From JACDAN01 sp963721345 (lineage in GTDB: Bacteria > Actinomycetota > Thermoleophilia > Gaiellales > Gaiellaceae), in the NCBI GenBank assembly GCA_963721345.1, contig CAVRIT010000002.1, positions 1 to 64,000 on the forward strand: 64,000 bases of DNA, written 5' to 3'. The position numbers were made by a program, and so were the translations under genes. Below the pieces are notes generated by a model, which did not search any database, had not been told where the DNA came from, and saw nothing but the letters and a program-made list of their open reading frames with translations. This document shows positions 8,408 through 15,761 of this stretch, one piece after another; within the stretch, counting starts at the first letter, position 1; each line of letters opens with the position of its first letter.

Positions 8408-9505
8408 TCGGGGCGGAGCACTACTCCGCGTTCCGCGTGTCGGAGCGTCTGCTGCTGACCGGGCACTCGCACCAGGCCTGGCCGGACGTGGCTCGCGAGG
8501 GTGTCGTCGAGGCGTGGGACGACGCGGCGCTCCACGTCGACGAGAAGTGGGGGAGGGCACTCGAGAAGGCGGAGCGGGTGCGCGAGGGATTCCGGCTGTG
8601 GCTGGACGAGCCCGGCGCGGAGATCGCGCTCGACCAGAACACGTTCGGGCTCGTGCTGCGGTTCCTGTCCGCGCTGGACTTCGCGCGCCGGCCGCGGCTC
8701 GTCACGACGAGCGGCGAGTTCCACACGCTGCGCCGACTGATGGCGCGGCTCGCCGAAGAGGAGCTGCTGGACGTCGTGGTCGTCGACGCTCGCCCGGCGG
8801 AGACGCTGGCGGAGCGGCTCGCCGCCGCGGTCGACGAGCGCACCGCGGCGGTGCTCGTCTCGGCAGTGCTGTTCGAGGACTCGCGGATCGTCCCGGGCCT
8901 CGACGAGCTCGCGGACTGCGAGCGCCGAGCTTCTCGTCGACGTCTACCACGCGTTCGGCGTGATGCGCGTGCCGCTTCCCGACACGTTCTGGGTCGTCGG
9001 GCGGCGGCTACAAGTACCTCCAGCTCGGCGAGGGGAACTGCTTCCTGCGACTGCCGCCGCACGCGGACGAGCTGCGGCCGCGGTTCACGGGCTGGTACGC
9101 GGAGTTCGCGGAGATGGCCGCGGAGAAGGTTCCCGGCGCGGTCGAGTATCCGAAGGGCGGGATGCGCTTCGCGGGCGCGACCTACGACCCGACCAGCCAC
9201 TACCGGGCGGCGCGCGTCTTCGACTTCTTCGCCGAGCAGGGTCTGACCCCGGAAGCGCTGCGCGAGAACTACCTTCGCCAGACGCGTCTTCTCGCCAAGG
9301 CGCTCGGAGTGACGGGCGCCGCGAGGACTTCGGCGGCTTCCTGTCCCTCGACGTGGACGACGCGGAGGACGTCAGCCGCCGGCTGGCCGAGGACGGCGTC
9401 ATGACGGACGCCCGCGGCCGCTACCTCCGTCTCGGGCCGGCGCCGTACCTGACCGACGATCAGCTCACACGCGCCGCCGAGCGGATCGCGGCGGAGATCC
9501 GGTGA
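8404..9505 (+). CDS. kynU: Kynureninase, frameshifted
   Basis: PLP enzyme (aminotransferase class V fold) that cleaves kynurenine to anthranilate and alanine. Visible segments are LTGHSHQAWPDV, IALDQNTFGLVLRFLSAL, TTSGEFHTLRRLM, AAVLVSAVLFEDSRIVPGLDEL, then in another frame ELLVDVYHAFGV, then VVGGGYKYLQLGEGNCFLRLPP with the PLP-binding lysine, and TGWYAEFAEM. Frame changes occur near 8925, 9005 and 9330, with family similarity resuming each time; the last frame reads EDFGGFLSLDVDDAEDVSRRL to TGA 9503-9505. TTG start at 8404 overlaps the dioxygenase stop. It links tryptophan breakdown to the anthraniloyl-CoA enzymes upstream. Confidence 0.85.
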
Positions 9506-9906
9506 CCGCGGCGATCGCGGCTGTCGTTGTCGTCGCCTGCGTGGTCACGATGGCGATCGACCACTTGATCGGGACGGAATCGGAGCCCGGCGAAACCCAG
9601 TCCGCAGAGCCGATCGCGTTCGTCACCTCGACGGCACTCGCGCTCGGCTTGACCGCAGTTCTCTTCTACTTCGTCGTCGGACGGGCGAGCCGTCGGCCGG
9701 AACGCATCGCGACGAAAGCGATCGTCTGCAGCGTCCTCGGGGTTGTCACGGTGCCGCTGCTCTTCGTCGCCGTTCCCTTTCCTTTCGCCGGCGCCGGCAT
9801 CGCGCTCGGCCTGATGGATCGTTCTCGCCTGTCGAGGGTCGCAGTCGTCATCGGCGTGCTGGTCCTCGCTCTGGGCGTCGGCGCCTACGTGGCGGCTGCC
9901 CTCTAG
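9502..9906 (+). CDS. Small multi-pass membrane protein, function unknown
   Basis: A 134-residue hydrophobic protein with about four predicted membrane segments: residues 2-20, 39-60, 75-98 and 110-132. I recognise no family. It begins with GTG at 9502 inside the kynureninase stop, so it is the last gene of the tryptophan-degradation operon. It ends in a four-base CTAG overlap with the convergent helicase gene. Transport of tryptophan or a product is conceivable only from context. Confidence 0.6.
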   Translation: MTAAIAAVVVVACVVTMAIDHLIGTESEPGETQSAEPIAFVTSTALALGLTAVLFYFVVGRASRRPERIATKAIVCSVLGVVTVPLLFVAVPFPFAGAGIALGLMDRSRLSRVAVVIGVLVLALGVGAYVAAAL

Positions 9907-11723
9907 GGGCGTGCCAGCGTGGCGAGCACCTCGTCGCCGTAGCGCTCGAGCTTCGCCGGGCCGACGCCTGAGACCTTCGCGAGCTGCCACAGCTCCTTCG
10001 GCCGGCTGCGGGCGATCTCCTCGAGCGTGGAGTCGTGGAAGACGACGAAGGCCGGCACCTCGTCGCTCTTCGATCGCTCGAGGCGCCACGCCTTCAGCGC
10101 CTTCACGACCGGGTCGTCCGCTGACGGGCGCTCCGGCTCCTCGATCCCCAGCTCCCGGAGGAAGCGGCTCGGGTCGCCCGACCAGGTGATCTCCAGGTAC
10201 CGCTTGGCTCGCGTCATCCCGACGTAGAGCAGCCGGCGCTCCTCGGCCAGAGCCTCTCCGAGCTTTGCGCGCTTGAAGGGCAGTTCGCCCTCCTCGAGCC
10301 GCGGCAGGAAGACGGCGTCGAACTCGAGACCCTTCGCCCGGTGGTAGGTCAGCAGGTTCACGCCGCGGCCCGCGGACTCTTCGGCGAAGCGGCTCTGGAG
10401 GTCGGCCAGGAACTCCGCGACGGTGCCCTCGCCGAACTCCTCCGCCAGTCGGACGAAGCGGGTGAGGTCGCCCTGGCGCGTGAGCTCCTCCTCGCCGACG
10501 CCGTCGGGCACCACCTCGGTGAGGCCCTGCGCCCTCGCGACCTCCGCGACGATCGACACCGGATCGCCGCCCGACCCGCGCAGCGCGCGCAGCATCCCGC
10601 GTGCCCCGGGCCGCGCCAGGAACGCACCGCCTCGCACCTGGTACGGGATCCCCGCCTCCGACAGCGCCTCCTCGAACTCCTCCGAGCGCGAGTTGATCCG
10701 GTACAGCACCGCGATCTCCTCGTACGGCACGCCCTCGCCGTGGAGCGTCCGGATGTTCCCGACGATGGACGAGACCTCGGCCCCGGCGTCCTCGCAGGCG
10801 CGCAGCACCGGCGCCTCTCCAGGATCTCGCGTCGCGCGCAGCGTCTTCTCGGCGCCGCCGAGCTTGGGGACGAGGCGATTCGCGAGCTCGAGGATCTCGG
10901 GCGTCGAGCGGTAGTTCTCCTCCAGCCGGAAGACCTGGCCCTGCGCGCGCAGAAGGTGCTCCGCCGTCGCGCCGGTGAAGGAGTAGATCGACTGGTAGTC
11001 GTCGCCGACGACGCAGAGCTCGTCGCGGCCGCCGAGCCAGCGCTCGAGCAGCGACTGCTGGAGCAGGTTCACGTCCTGGTACTCGTCGACGGTGAACGCG
11101 CGGTAGCGGTCGCGGAAGGTGACCGTCGCCTGCTCGTCTTCGTCGTAGAGCCGGATCGCAAGCTCGAGCAGGTCCTCGAAGTCGACGCGATTCTGGCTCT
11201 CCTTCTGCGCTTCGTAGCGGCTGAAGACCGACACCATCAGGTCGGGCGGGATCGGCGGCTCGTGGCCACTGAGCCCGTCCAGGTAGGTGTCCGGAGTCAG
11301 ACGCCGGTTCTTCGCCCACTCGATCTCGCCGGCCAGGTCGCCCAGCGGCCGGAACTTGAACGGCGGCGGCAGCGATCGGCGGATCGGCTGGAGCATCAGC
11401 GCCTTCGACGGCAGCACCTGGCCGATCCGGTCACCCGCGAAGTAGCGGAGCTGCCCGAGCGCGGCCGAGTGGAAGGTGCGCGCCTGGACGCCCTCGACGC
11501 CGAGCGCTGCCAGCCGGGCGCGCATCTCGCCCGCCGCCTTGTCCGTAAAGGTCACGGCGAGGATCTCCGACAGCCGGAAGGCGCCGGTCAGCACCTGGTT
11601 CGCGATCCTCCGCGTGATCGTGGTCGTCTTCCCCGAGCCGGCGCCGGCCAGGATGCAGACGGGACCACGCACGGCCTCGACGGCAGCGCGCTGCTGCGGG
11701 TTCAGGCCCTCGAAGACGTCCAC
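9903..11723 (-). CDS. uvrD2: UvrD2-type superfamily 1 DNA helicase with HRDC domain
   Basis: A 606-residue 3'-5' DNA helicase. Walker A AGAGSGKTTT lies near residues 26-35, then AVTFTDKAAGEMRAR, the Walker B/II motif DEYQDVN, DDYQSIYSFTGA (III), LEENYRSTPEIL (IV), LLTYHRAKGLEFDAVFLP (V) and RRLLYVGMTRAK (VI). The C-terminal 75 residues match an HRDC domain (ALKAWRLERSKSDEVPAFVVFHDSTLEEIARSRP), the layout of actinobacterial UvrD2. It is expected in DNA repair and recombination. Start is GTG at 11723; TACCCT at 11730-11735 (minus strand) lies 6 bases upstream, indicating a leaderless mRNA. Convergent with the membrane-protein gene. Confidence 0.92.
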   Translation of the reverse strand: MDVFEGLNPQQRAAVEAVRGPVCILAGAGSGKTTTITRRIANQVLTGAFRLSEILAVTFTDKAAGEMRARLAALGVEGVQARTFHSAALGQLRYFAGDRIGQVLPSKALMLQPIRRSLPPPFKFRPLGDLAGEIEWAKNRRLTPDTYLDGLSGHEPPIPPDLMVSVFSRYEAQKESQNRVDFEDLLELAIRLYDEDEQATVTFRDRYRAFTVDEYQDVNLLQQSLLERWLGGRDELCVVGDDYQSIYSFTGATAEHLLRAQGQVFRLEENYRSTPEILELANRLVPKLGGAEKTLRATRDPGEAPVLRACEDAGAEVSSIVGNIRTLHGEGVPYEEIAVLYRINSRSEEFEEALSEAGIPYQVRGGAFLARPGARGMLRALRGSGGDPVSIVAEVARAQGLTEVVPDGVGEEELTRQGDLTRFVRLAEEFGEGTVAEFLADLQSRFAEESAGRGVNLLTYHRAKGLEFDAVFLPRLEEGELPFKRAKLGEALAEERRLLYVGMTRAKRYLEITWSGDPSRFLRELGIEEPERPSADDPVVKALKAWRLERSKSDEVPAFVVFHDSTLEEIARSRPKELWQLAKVSGVGPAKLERYGDEVLATLARP

Positions 11724-11775
11724 GGGCTGAGGGTACGGAAAGTGTCGGCCGTGCTTCGTGCCGAAAATGAGACGC

Positions 11776-12363
11776 CTAGCCTTCGAGCCTCTCGCGAAGC
11801 TCGCGAACTTCCGCTTCGAGGCGTTCGACCCGCGCCTCCAGCGAGCTCTGGGCGGCTGGTGCCGGCTCGGCCGCCGGCTCGCCGTCGCCGAGCAGCTGGG
11901 CGTACCGCTGCTCCTTCTGCCCGGGCCGCCGCTCCAGACGGGCGACGAGCTCGCGCTGGATCAGTCCGTCGAGGACGCTCTCCGCGTCGGCCGGCGACTG
12001 GAAGTGGTGCAGCCGCTCCGCGCGCTGCTTCAGCTCGCCGGGCGTCTGCGGGCCGCGAAGCATCAGCACGGCGAGCAGCGAGATCTCGGCGTCCGACAAG
12101 CCCAACGCCTCGTCGAACAGATGCCGGTACTTGGCCGCCCGGCTCCCGGCGCCGCTGGCGAGCCGCACCCAGCCGCGTCGCGAGAGCCGCTCGAGCGCCG
12201 CCCGGATCGTCGCCTCGTCGTAGTCGACGACCGGCTCCCGGTTCGTGGACTGGTTGCACGCGAGGCGCAGCGAGTTCAGCGAGAGCGGATAGGTGTCCGG
12301 CGTCGTGCGCTGCTTTTCGATCAGGCAACCCAGCACCCGGAGCTCGGCGGGTTCGGCATCCAC
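11776..12363 (-). CDS. YceH-like (DUF480) winged-helix protein
   Basis: Reading from the GTG at 12363 gives 195 residues. RVLGCLIEKQRTTPDTYPLSLNSLRLACNQSTNREPVVDY is the hallmark of the DUF480/YceH family, which has two winged-helix domains and an unknown role. A coiled-coil-like tail (EARVERLEAEVRELRERLEG) ends the protein. The open frame extends upstream to an ATG at 12408, but TACCCT at 12371-12376 (minus strand) sits 7 bases before GTG 12363, favouring this leaderless start. Divergent from ettA with only 25 bases between the start codons. Confidence 0.85.
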   Translation of the reverse strand: MDAEPAELRVLGCLIEKQRTTPDTYPLSLNSLRLACNQSTNREPVVDYDEATIRAALERLSRRGWVRLASGAGSRAAKYRHLFDEALGLSDAEISLLAVLMLRGPQTPGELKQRAERLHHFQSPADAESVLDGLIQRELVARLERRPGQKEQRYAQLLGDGEPAAEPAPAAQSSLEARVERLEAEVRELRERLEG

Positions 12364-12370
12364 CGGCCGG

Positions 12371-12380
12371 AGGGTAACCT
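12371..12380. promoter_or_regulatory. Overlapping divergent -10 elements
   Basis: The ten-base block AGGGTAACCT reads TACCCT on the minus strand, 7 bases before the GTG of the DUF480 gene. On the plus strand it reads TAACCT, 8 bases before the GTG of ettA. The block is nearly symmetrical, so one AT-rich melt site could serve both directions. Both resulting mRNAs would be leaderless. Confidence 0.55.
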
Positions 12381-12388
12381 CGGCCGCC

Positions 12389-14065
12389 GTGGCGGAGTAC
12401 GTCTTCACGATGATCCGGGCCTCGAAGTTCTACGGGCCGGAGCGCAAGGTGCTCGACGACATCACGCTGGCGTTCCTGCCGGGCGCGAAGATCGGCGTGC
12501 TCGGGCCGAACGGCGCGGGAAAGTCGACGCTGCTGCGGATCATGGCCGGTGTCGAAGAGCCCTCCAGCGGGACGGCGCAGCTCGCGCCCAGCGCGACCGT
12601 CGGCTGGCTGCCGCAGGAGCCCGATCTCGATCCCGCCAAGGACGTCCGAGGCAACGTCGAGGACGGCGTCCGGGCGCTGCGCGACCTGCTCGACCGTTTC
12701 AACGCGGTTTCTGCAGCGTTCGCCGAGCCTGACGCCGACTACGACGCGCTCCTCACGGAGCAGGGGCGGATCCAGGAGGAGATCGACCGGCGCGACGCCT
12801 GGACGCTGGATGCCCAGCTCGACCGCGCGATGGATGCGCTCCGGCTCCCGGAGGGCGACCGCGACGTGACGACGCTCTCCGGCGGCGAGCGGCGCCGGGT
12901 CGCGCTCTGCCGCCTGCTCCTGTCCTCGCCGGACCTGCTGCTCCTGGACGAGCCGACGAACCACCTGGACGCCGAATCCGTCGCCTGGCTGGAGCGCTTC
13001 CTCGCGGAGTACGCGGGAACCGTCGTCGCCGTCACCCACGACCGGTACTTCCTCGACAACGTCGCCGGCTGGATCCTCGAGCTCGACCGGGGCAAGGGGA
13101 TCCCGTACGAGGGCAACTATTCCGGCTGGCTCGAGCAGAAGCAGGTGCGGCTCGCCGTCGAGGAGAAGCAGGAGTCGGCTCGCCGCCGGGCGCTCGCGCG
13201 GGAGCTGGAGTGGGTGCGCTCCTCGCCGACGGCGCGGCACGCGAAGTCGAAGGCCCGCGTCGCCGCCTACGAGAAGCTGTTCGCGGAGGAGCGCAACGTG
13301 AAGCTCGACCGCGTCGAGATCCACATCCCGGCCGGGCCGCGGCTGGGCGATGTCGTGGTCGACGCCGCCGGAGTGTCGAAGGGATTCGGCGACCGACTGC
13401 TCGTCGAGGACATGACCTTTTCCCTGCCGCCGGGCGGGATCGTCGGCGTGATCGGCCCGAACGGGGCGGGCAAGACGACGCTCTTCCGGATGATCTCCGG
13501 CGAGGAGCAGCCGGACTCCGGCGACCTGAGGGTGGGGGAGACGGTGGAGCTGGCGTACGTCGACCAGTCGCGCGCCGACCTCGATCCCGCGAAAACGGTC
13601 TGGCAGGAGATCTCCGGCGGGTTGGACACACTGGCGCTGGGCTCCCGCGAGGTCAACTCGCGCCAGTACGTCTCCTGGTTCAACTTCAAGGGCTCGGATC
13701 AGCAGAAGCGCGTCGGCGACATGTCCGGCGGCGAGCGGAACCGCGTGCACCTCGCGAAGCTGCTTCGGTCCGGCGGGAACCTGCTGCTGCTCGACGAGCC
13801 GACGAACGACCTGGACGTCGACACGCTGCGGGCTCTCGAAGACGCCCTCCTGGACTTCGCCGGCTGCGCCGCGGTGATCTCCCACGACCGCTGGTTCCTC
13901 GACCGCGTCGCGACGCACATCCTCGCTTTCGAGGGCGATTCGCAGGTGACGTGGTTCGAGGGCAGCTTCGAGGAGTACGAGGCGTGGGTGCGCGAGACGC
14001 GGGGCGCCGAGGCGCTCGAGCCGCACCGGATCTCGTACAAGCGGCTCGTCCAGCCGGGGGCATAG
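12389..14065 (+). CDS. ettA: Energy-dependent translational throttle ABC-F protein
   Basis: A 558-residue soluble ABC-F protein with two ATPase domains. Each has a Walker A (GPNGAGKST near residue 39; GPNGAGKTT near 356), a signature (LSGGERRRVALCRLL; MSGGERNRVHLAKLL) and a Walker B (LLLLDEPTNHLD; LLLLDEPTNDLD). It lacks membrane segments. The N-terminus AEYVFTMIRASKF and the FLPGAKIGVLGPNG context match EttA, which binds the ribosomal E site and gates elongation according to ATP/ADP. The GTG start at 12389 matches the family N-terminus. TAACCT at 12375-12380 is a plausible -10 for a leaderless transcript. Confidence 0.93.
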   Translation: MAEYVFTMIRASKFYGPERKVLDDITLAFLPGAKIGVLGPNGAGKSTLLRIMAGVEEPSSGTAQLAPSATVGWLPQEPDLDPAKDVRGNVEDGVRALRDLLDRFNAVSAAFAEPDADYDALLTEQGRIQEEIDRRDAWTLDAQLDRAMDALRLPEGDRDVTTLSGGERRRVALCRLLLSSPDLLLLDEPTNHLDAESVAWLERFLAEYAGTVVAVTHDRYFLDNVAGWILELDRGKGIPYEGNYSGWLEQKQVRLAVEEKQESARRRALARELEWVRSSPTARHAKSKARVAAYEKLFAEERNVKLDRVEIHIPAGPRLGDVVVDAAGVSKGFGDRLLVEDMTFSLPPGGIVGVIGPNGAGKTTLFRMISGEEQPDSGDLRVGETVELAYVDQSRADLDPAKTVWQEISGGLDTLALGSREVNSRQYVSWFNFKGSDQQKRVGDMSGGERNRVHLAKLLRSGGNLLLLDEPTNDLDVDTLRALEDALLDFAGCAAVISHDRWFLDRVATHILAFEGDSQVTWFEGSFEEYEAWVRETRGAEALEPHRISYKRLVQPGA

Positions 14066-14078
14066 TCACAATAGGGCC

Positions 14079-14198
14079 ATGGCCAAAGGCTCAGACAAAC
14101 CGAAGAAGCTCGGCAAGAAGGCCCCGCAGAAGTCGCTGAAAGAGAAGCGCAACGAGAAGCGGGCCAAGAAGAAGTCCTCGGGCTTCGGCTCCGACTAG
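14079..14198 (+). CDS. Small lysine-rich protein (39 residues)
   Basis: A short frame begins ATG at 14079 and ends TAG at 14196-14198. The product starts MAKGSDKPKKLGKKAP and has 13 Lys and 2 Arg in 39 residues, with a small polar tail (SSGFGSD). CACAAT at 14067-14072 lies 6 bases upstream, a reasonable -10 for a leaderless mRNA. It follows ettA by 13 bases. Such basic peptides often bind nucleic acid or ribosomes, but no function can be assigned. Confidence 0.55.
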   Translation: MAKGSDKPKKLGKKAPQKSLKEKRNEKRAKKKSSGFGSD

Positions 14199-14235
14199 GC
14201 GTACCTCTCCGCGACGTCATCGCTCTGCGGCAGCG

Positions 14236-14256
14236 GCGCAACAGAAATTGTTGCGC
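14236..14256. promoter_or_regulatory. Inverted-repeat operator of the toxin-antitoxin operon
   Basis: A perfect inverted repeat, GCGCAACA-GAAAT-TGTTGCGC, lies directly before a -10-like TAAGCT (14257-14262) that is 6 bases from the antitoxin ATG. Its position overlaps the promoter spacer, as expected for autorepression by the antitoxin or toxin-antitoxin complex. Confidence 0.7.
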
Positions 14257-14268
14257 TAAGCTGAGCGC

Positions 14269-14601
14269 ATGCCCGTAGCAACCGCAGCCAAGGTCGAGGC
14301 GCTCAGCGTCGACTTCCGGTCGCAGGCGGCGCTCGCCGAGATTCTCGGCGTCAGCCGCTCGCGCGTGACCCGCTGGCTGAAGGGCGCCGGCATCGACCCG
14401 CTGAACGCCGAGAAGGTCGACCTGCTCGAGCTGGTCTGGTCGAACCTGCTGCGCGTCTACGAGCCCGATGCCGCGCGGGCCTGGCTCTGGGGCGTCAATC
14501 CGCTGCTCGGCGACCGGCGGCCGATCGACCTCGTCCGCGCCGGACGGGCTGAAGAGCTGATGCGGGCGATCCGCGCCGAGCGCGCGGACTCGTTCGCTTG
14601 A
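14269..14601 (+). CDS. Xre/MbcA/ParS-type antitoxin of a RES-Xre system
   Basis: A 110-residue protein. The N-terminal helix-turn-helix (FRSQAALAEILGVSRSRVTRWLKG, about residues 17-40) is followed by the Xre/MbcA/ParS toxin-binding region (LLELVWSNLLRVYEPDAARAWLWGVNPLLGDRRPIDLVRAGRAEELMRAI). Family antitoxins bind and occlude a RES-domain NAD+-degrading toxin and repress their own promoter. The downstream gene encodes such a RES protein, with its TTG start overlapping this stop. A 21-base inverted repeat lies just upstream. The ATG start is supported by TAAGCT 6 bases before it. Confidence 0.9.
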   Translation: MPVATAAKVEALSVDFRSQAALAEILGVSRSRVTRWLKGAGIDPLNAEKVDLLELVWSNLLRVYEPDAARAWLWGVNPLLGDRRPIDLVRAGRAEELMRAIRAERADSFA

Positions 14602-15155
14602 TCCTCCACCGCTGCTTCGCCTGGAACGAGCGTGCCCGGCCCGACCAGCCGGACTCGCCGCTCTGGTTCCCGCGCGTCTTCCAGGGCGACGGCCGGCACG
14701 ACAACCCGGACGTCTACGGGTGTCTCTATCTCACGGATCGTGAGTCGTCTGGCGTTGTCGAGCAGCTGGCGCGGTTCCGCGGGCAGCGGCTGATCGCGCC
14801 GCTGCTGGTGCGGCGCGGGTTGCCACTGGCGTTGGCGGCGATCGAGCTGCCGGACGGCGCCGAGCTGGTCGACCTCGACGACCCGGTGGTGCTGCGGCGC
14901 CGGCGGCTACGGCCTTCGGTGGTCGCGACGAGGGAGCGGCCGATCACGCAGCCGCAGGCACTCGAGGTCTACCGGGAGACCGGTGCCGCCGGGCTCCGCT
15001 GGTGGTCGATCTTCGAGTCGCTCTGGGCGAACTACACGCTGTTCGACCGTGCGGTCAGGCGGCTCCGCGTCGAGGAAGTCCGGCAGCTGTCTCTGAGCGA
15101 CGGAGCCGTCCTCGAAGCTGCCGAGTTCCTCGGCCTGGGCCAGGGCCTTCGCTAA
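14598..15155 (+). CDS. RES-domain NAD+-degrading toxin
   Basis: A 185-residue RES-domain protein. The family is named for conserved Arg, Glu and Ser residues. Candidates are the Arg in LHRCFAW (near residue 5), the Glu in VVEQLARFRG within the YLTDRESSGVVEQ segment, and the Ser in WWSIFES. RES toxins cleave NAD+ by glycohydrolysis or phosphorolysis and halt growth unless bound by the Xre-type antitoxin. TTG start at 14598 overlaps the antitoxin stop, so the two are coupled. The stop TAA at 15153-15155 overlaps the stop of the opposing zinc-ribbon gene. Confidence 0.87.
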   Translation: MILHRCFAWNERARPDQPDSPLWFPRVFQGDGRHDNPDVYGCLYLTDRESSGVVEQLARFRGQRLIAPLLVRRGLPLALAAIELPDGAELVDLDDPVVLRRRRLRPSVVATRERPITQPQALEVYRETGAAGLRWWSIFESLWANYTLFDRAVRRLRVEEVRQLSLSDGAVLEAAEFLGLGQGLR

Positions 15156-15307
15156 GGGAGGCCGCCCTCGCGGTCGGAGAATCCGCACTCCAGGCAGACG
15201 AACCGGGGCTTGCCGTCGGTGATCTCGATGCCCATCGTCACGCCGCAGGCGGGGCAGATCGGCGGGCGGTCGTCCGTCTCGTCTTCGGCCTCGCGGCGGC
15301 GCGTCAC
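15152..15307 (-). CDS. Small zinc-ribbon protein (51 residues)
   Basis: A minus-strand frame from GTG at 15307 to TAG at 15152-15154 encodes a 51-residue protein. It has two knuckles, C-P-A-C at residues 18-21 and C-L-E-C at 38-41, spaced as in zinc ribbons. The start is supported by TAGCCT at 15314-15319 (minus strand), 6 bases upstream, implying a leaderless mRNA. Its stop overlaps the RES toxin stop by two bases (convergent). Function is unknown; it may bind nucleic acid or a protein partner. Confidence 0.65.
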   Translation of the reverse strand: MTRRREAEDETDDRPPICPACGVTMGIEITDGKPRFVCLECGFSDREGGLP

Positions 15308-15406
15308 AGGCCGAGGCTAGCCACCTTTGGTACGCGCGTTGCGTGTTTTGGAACGCCCGTAGCGAGTTCCTGTCGCACCTGAAGGCGCCCCGTCACACTC
15401 GGCGAA

Positions 15407-15733
15407 ATGCGACTTCGCCTCCCCGCTCTGATCCTTCTGGCGATCCTCTCGGGCTGCGGCTCGCCGTCTGACAACGACGGCCCCTCGGCGGTCCCGGACG
15501 AGGTGGAGCAGATCCTCGAACGGCGCTGTTACTCGTGCCACTCGACGGAGCCGACCGACGAGGAGTACAAGCTCATCGACCTGCCGAAGTGGGACGACCC
15601 GGCCAACGTCGAGAAGTACAAGGATCGGATCTACGACATGGTCGTCGTCAGCAAGCGGATGCCCCAGGGCAACCGGACGAACATGACGCAGGAAGAGCGC
15701 GACCGCATCGCCGAGTGGGCCAAACCGGGCTAG
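15407..15733 (+). CDS. Lipoprotein with single c-type haem motif
   Basis: A 108-residue secreted lipoprotein. It has a signal sequence with lipobox LSGC (Cys at residue 17), then a polar linker. CYSCH at about residues 41-45 is a CxxCH haem-attachment motif, and the Met in SKRMPQGN or TNMTQ could be the sixth ligand. It resembles small cytochrome c domains anchored outside the membrane. CACACT at 15394-15399 lies 7 bases before the ATG (leaderless pattern). It precedes dnaE by 28 bases, with no evident functional link. Confidence 0.72.
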   Translation: MRLRLPALILLAILSGCGSPSDNDGPSAVPDEVEQILERRCYSCHSTEPTDEEYKLIDLPKWDDPANVEKYKDRIYDMVVVSKRMPQGNRTNMTQEERDRIAEWAKPG

Positions 15734-15761
15734 CCGGAGGCTCTGCCAAGATGGCTCGTCC

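Noticed and set aside
1..9505. Treating the frameshifted catabolic genes as pseudogenes
   Set aside because: Family similarity continues immediately after each shift, changes are mostly single insertions, and essential genes elsewhere in the window show the same kind of change.
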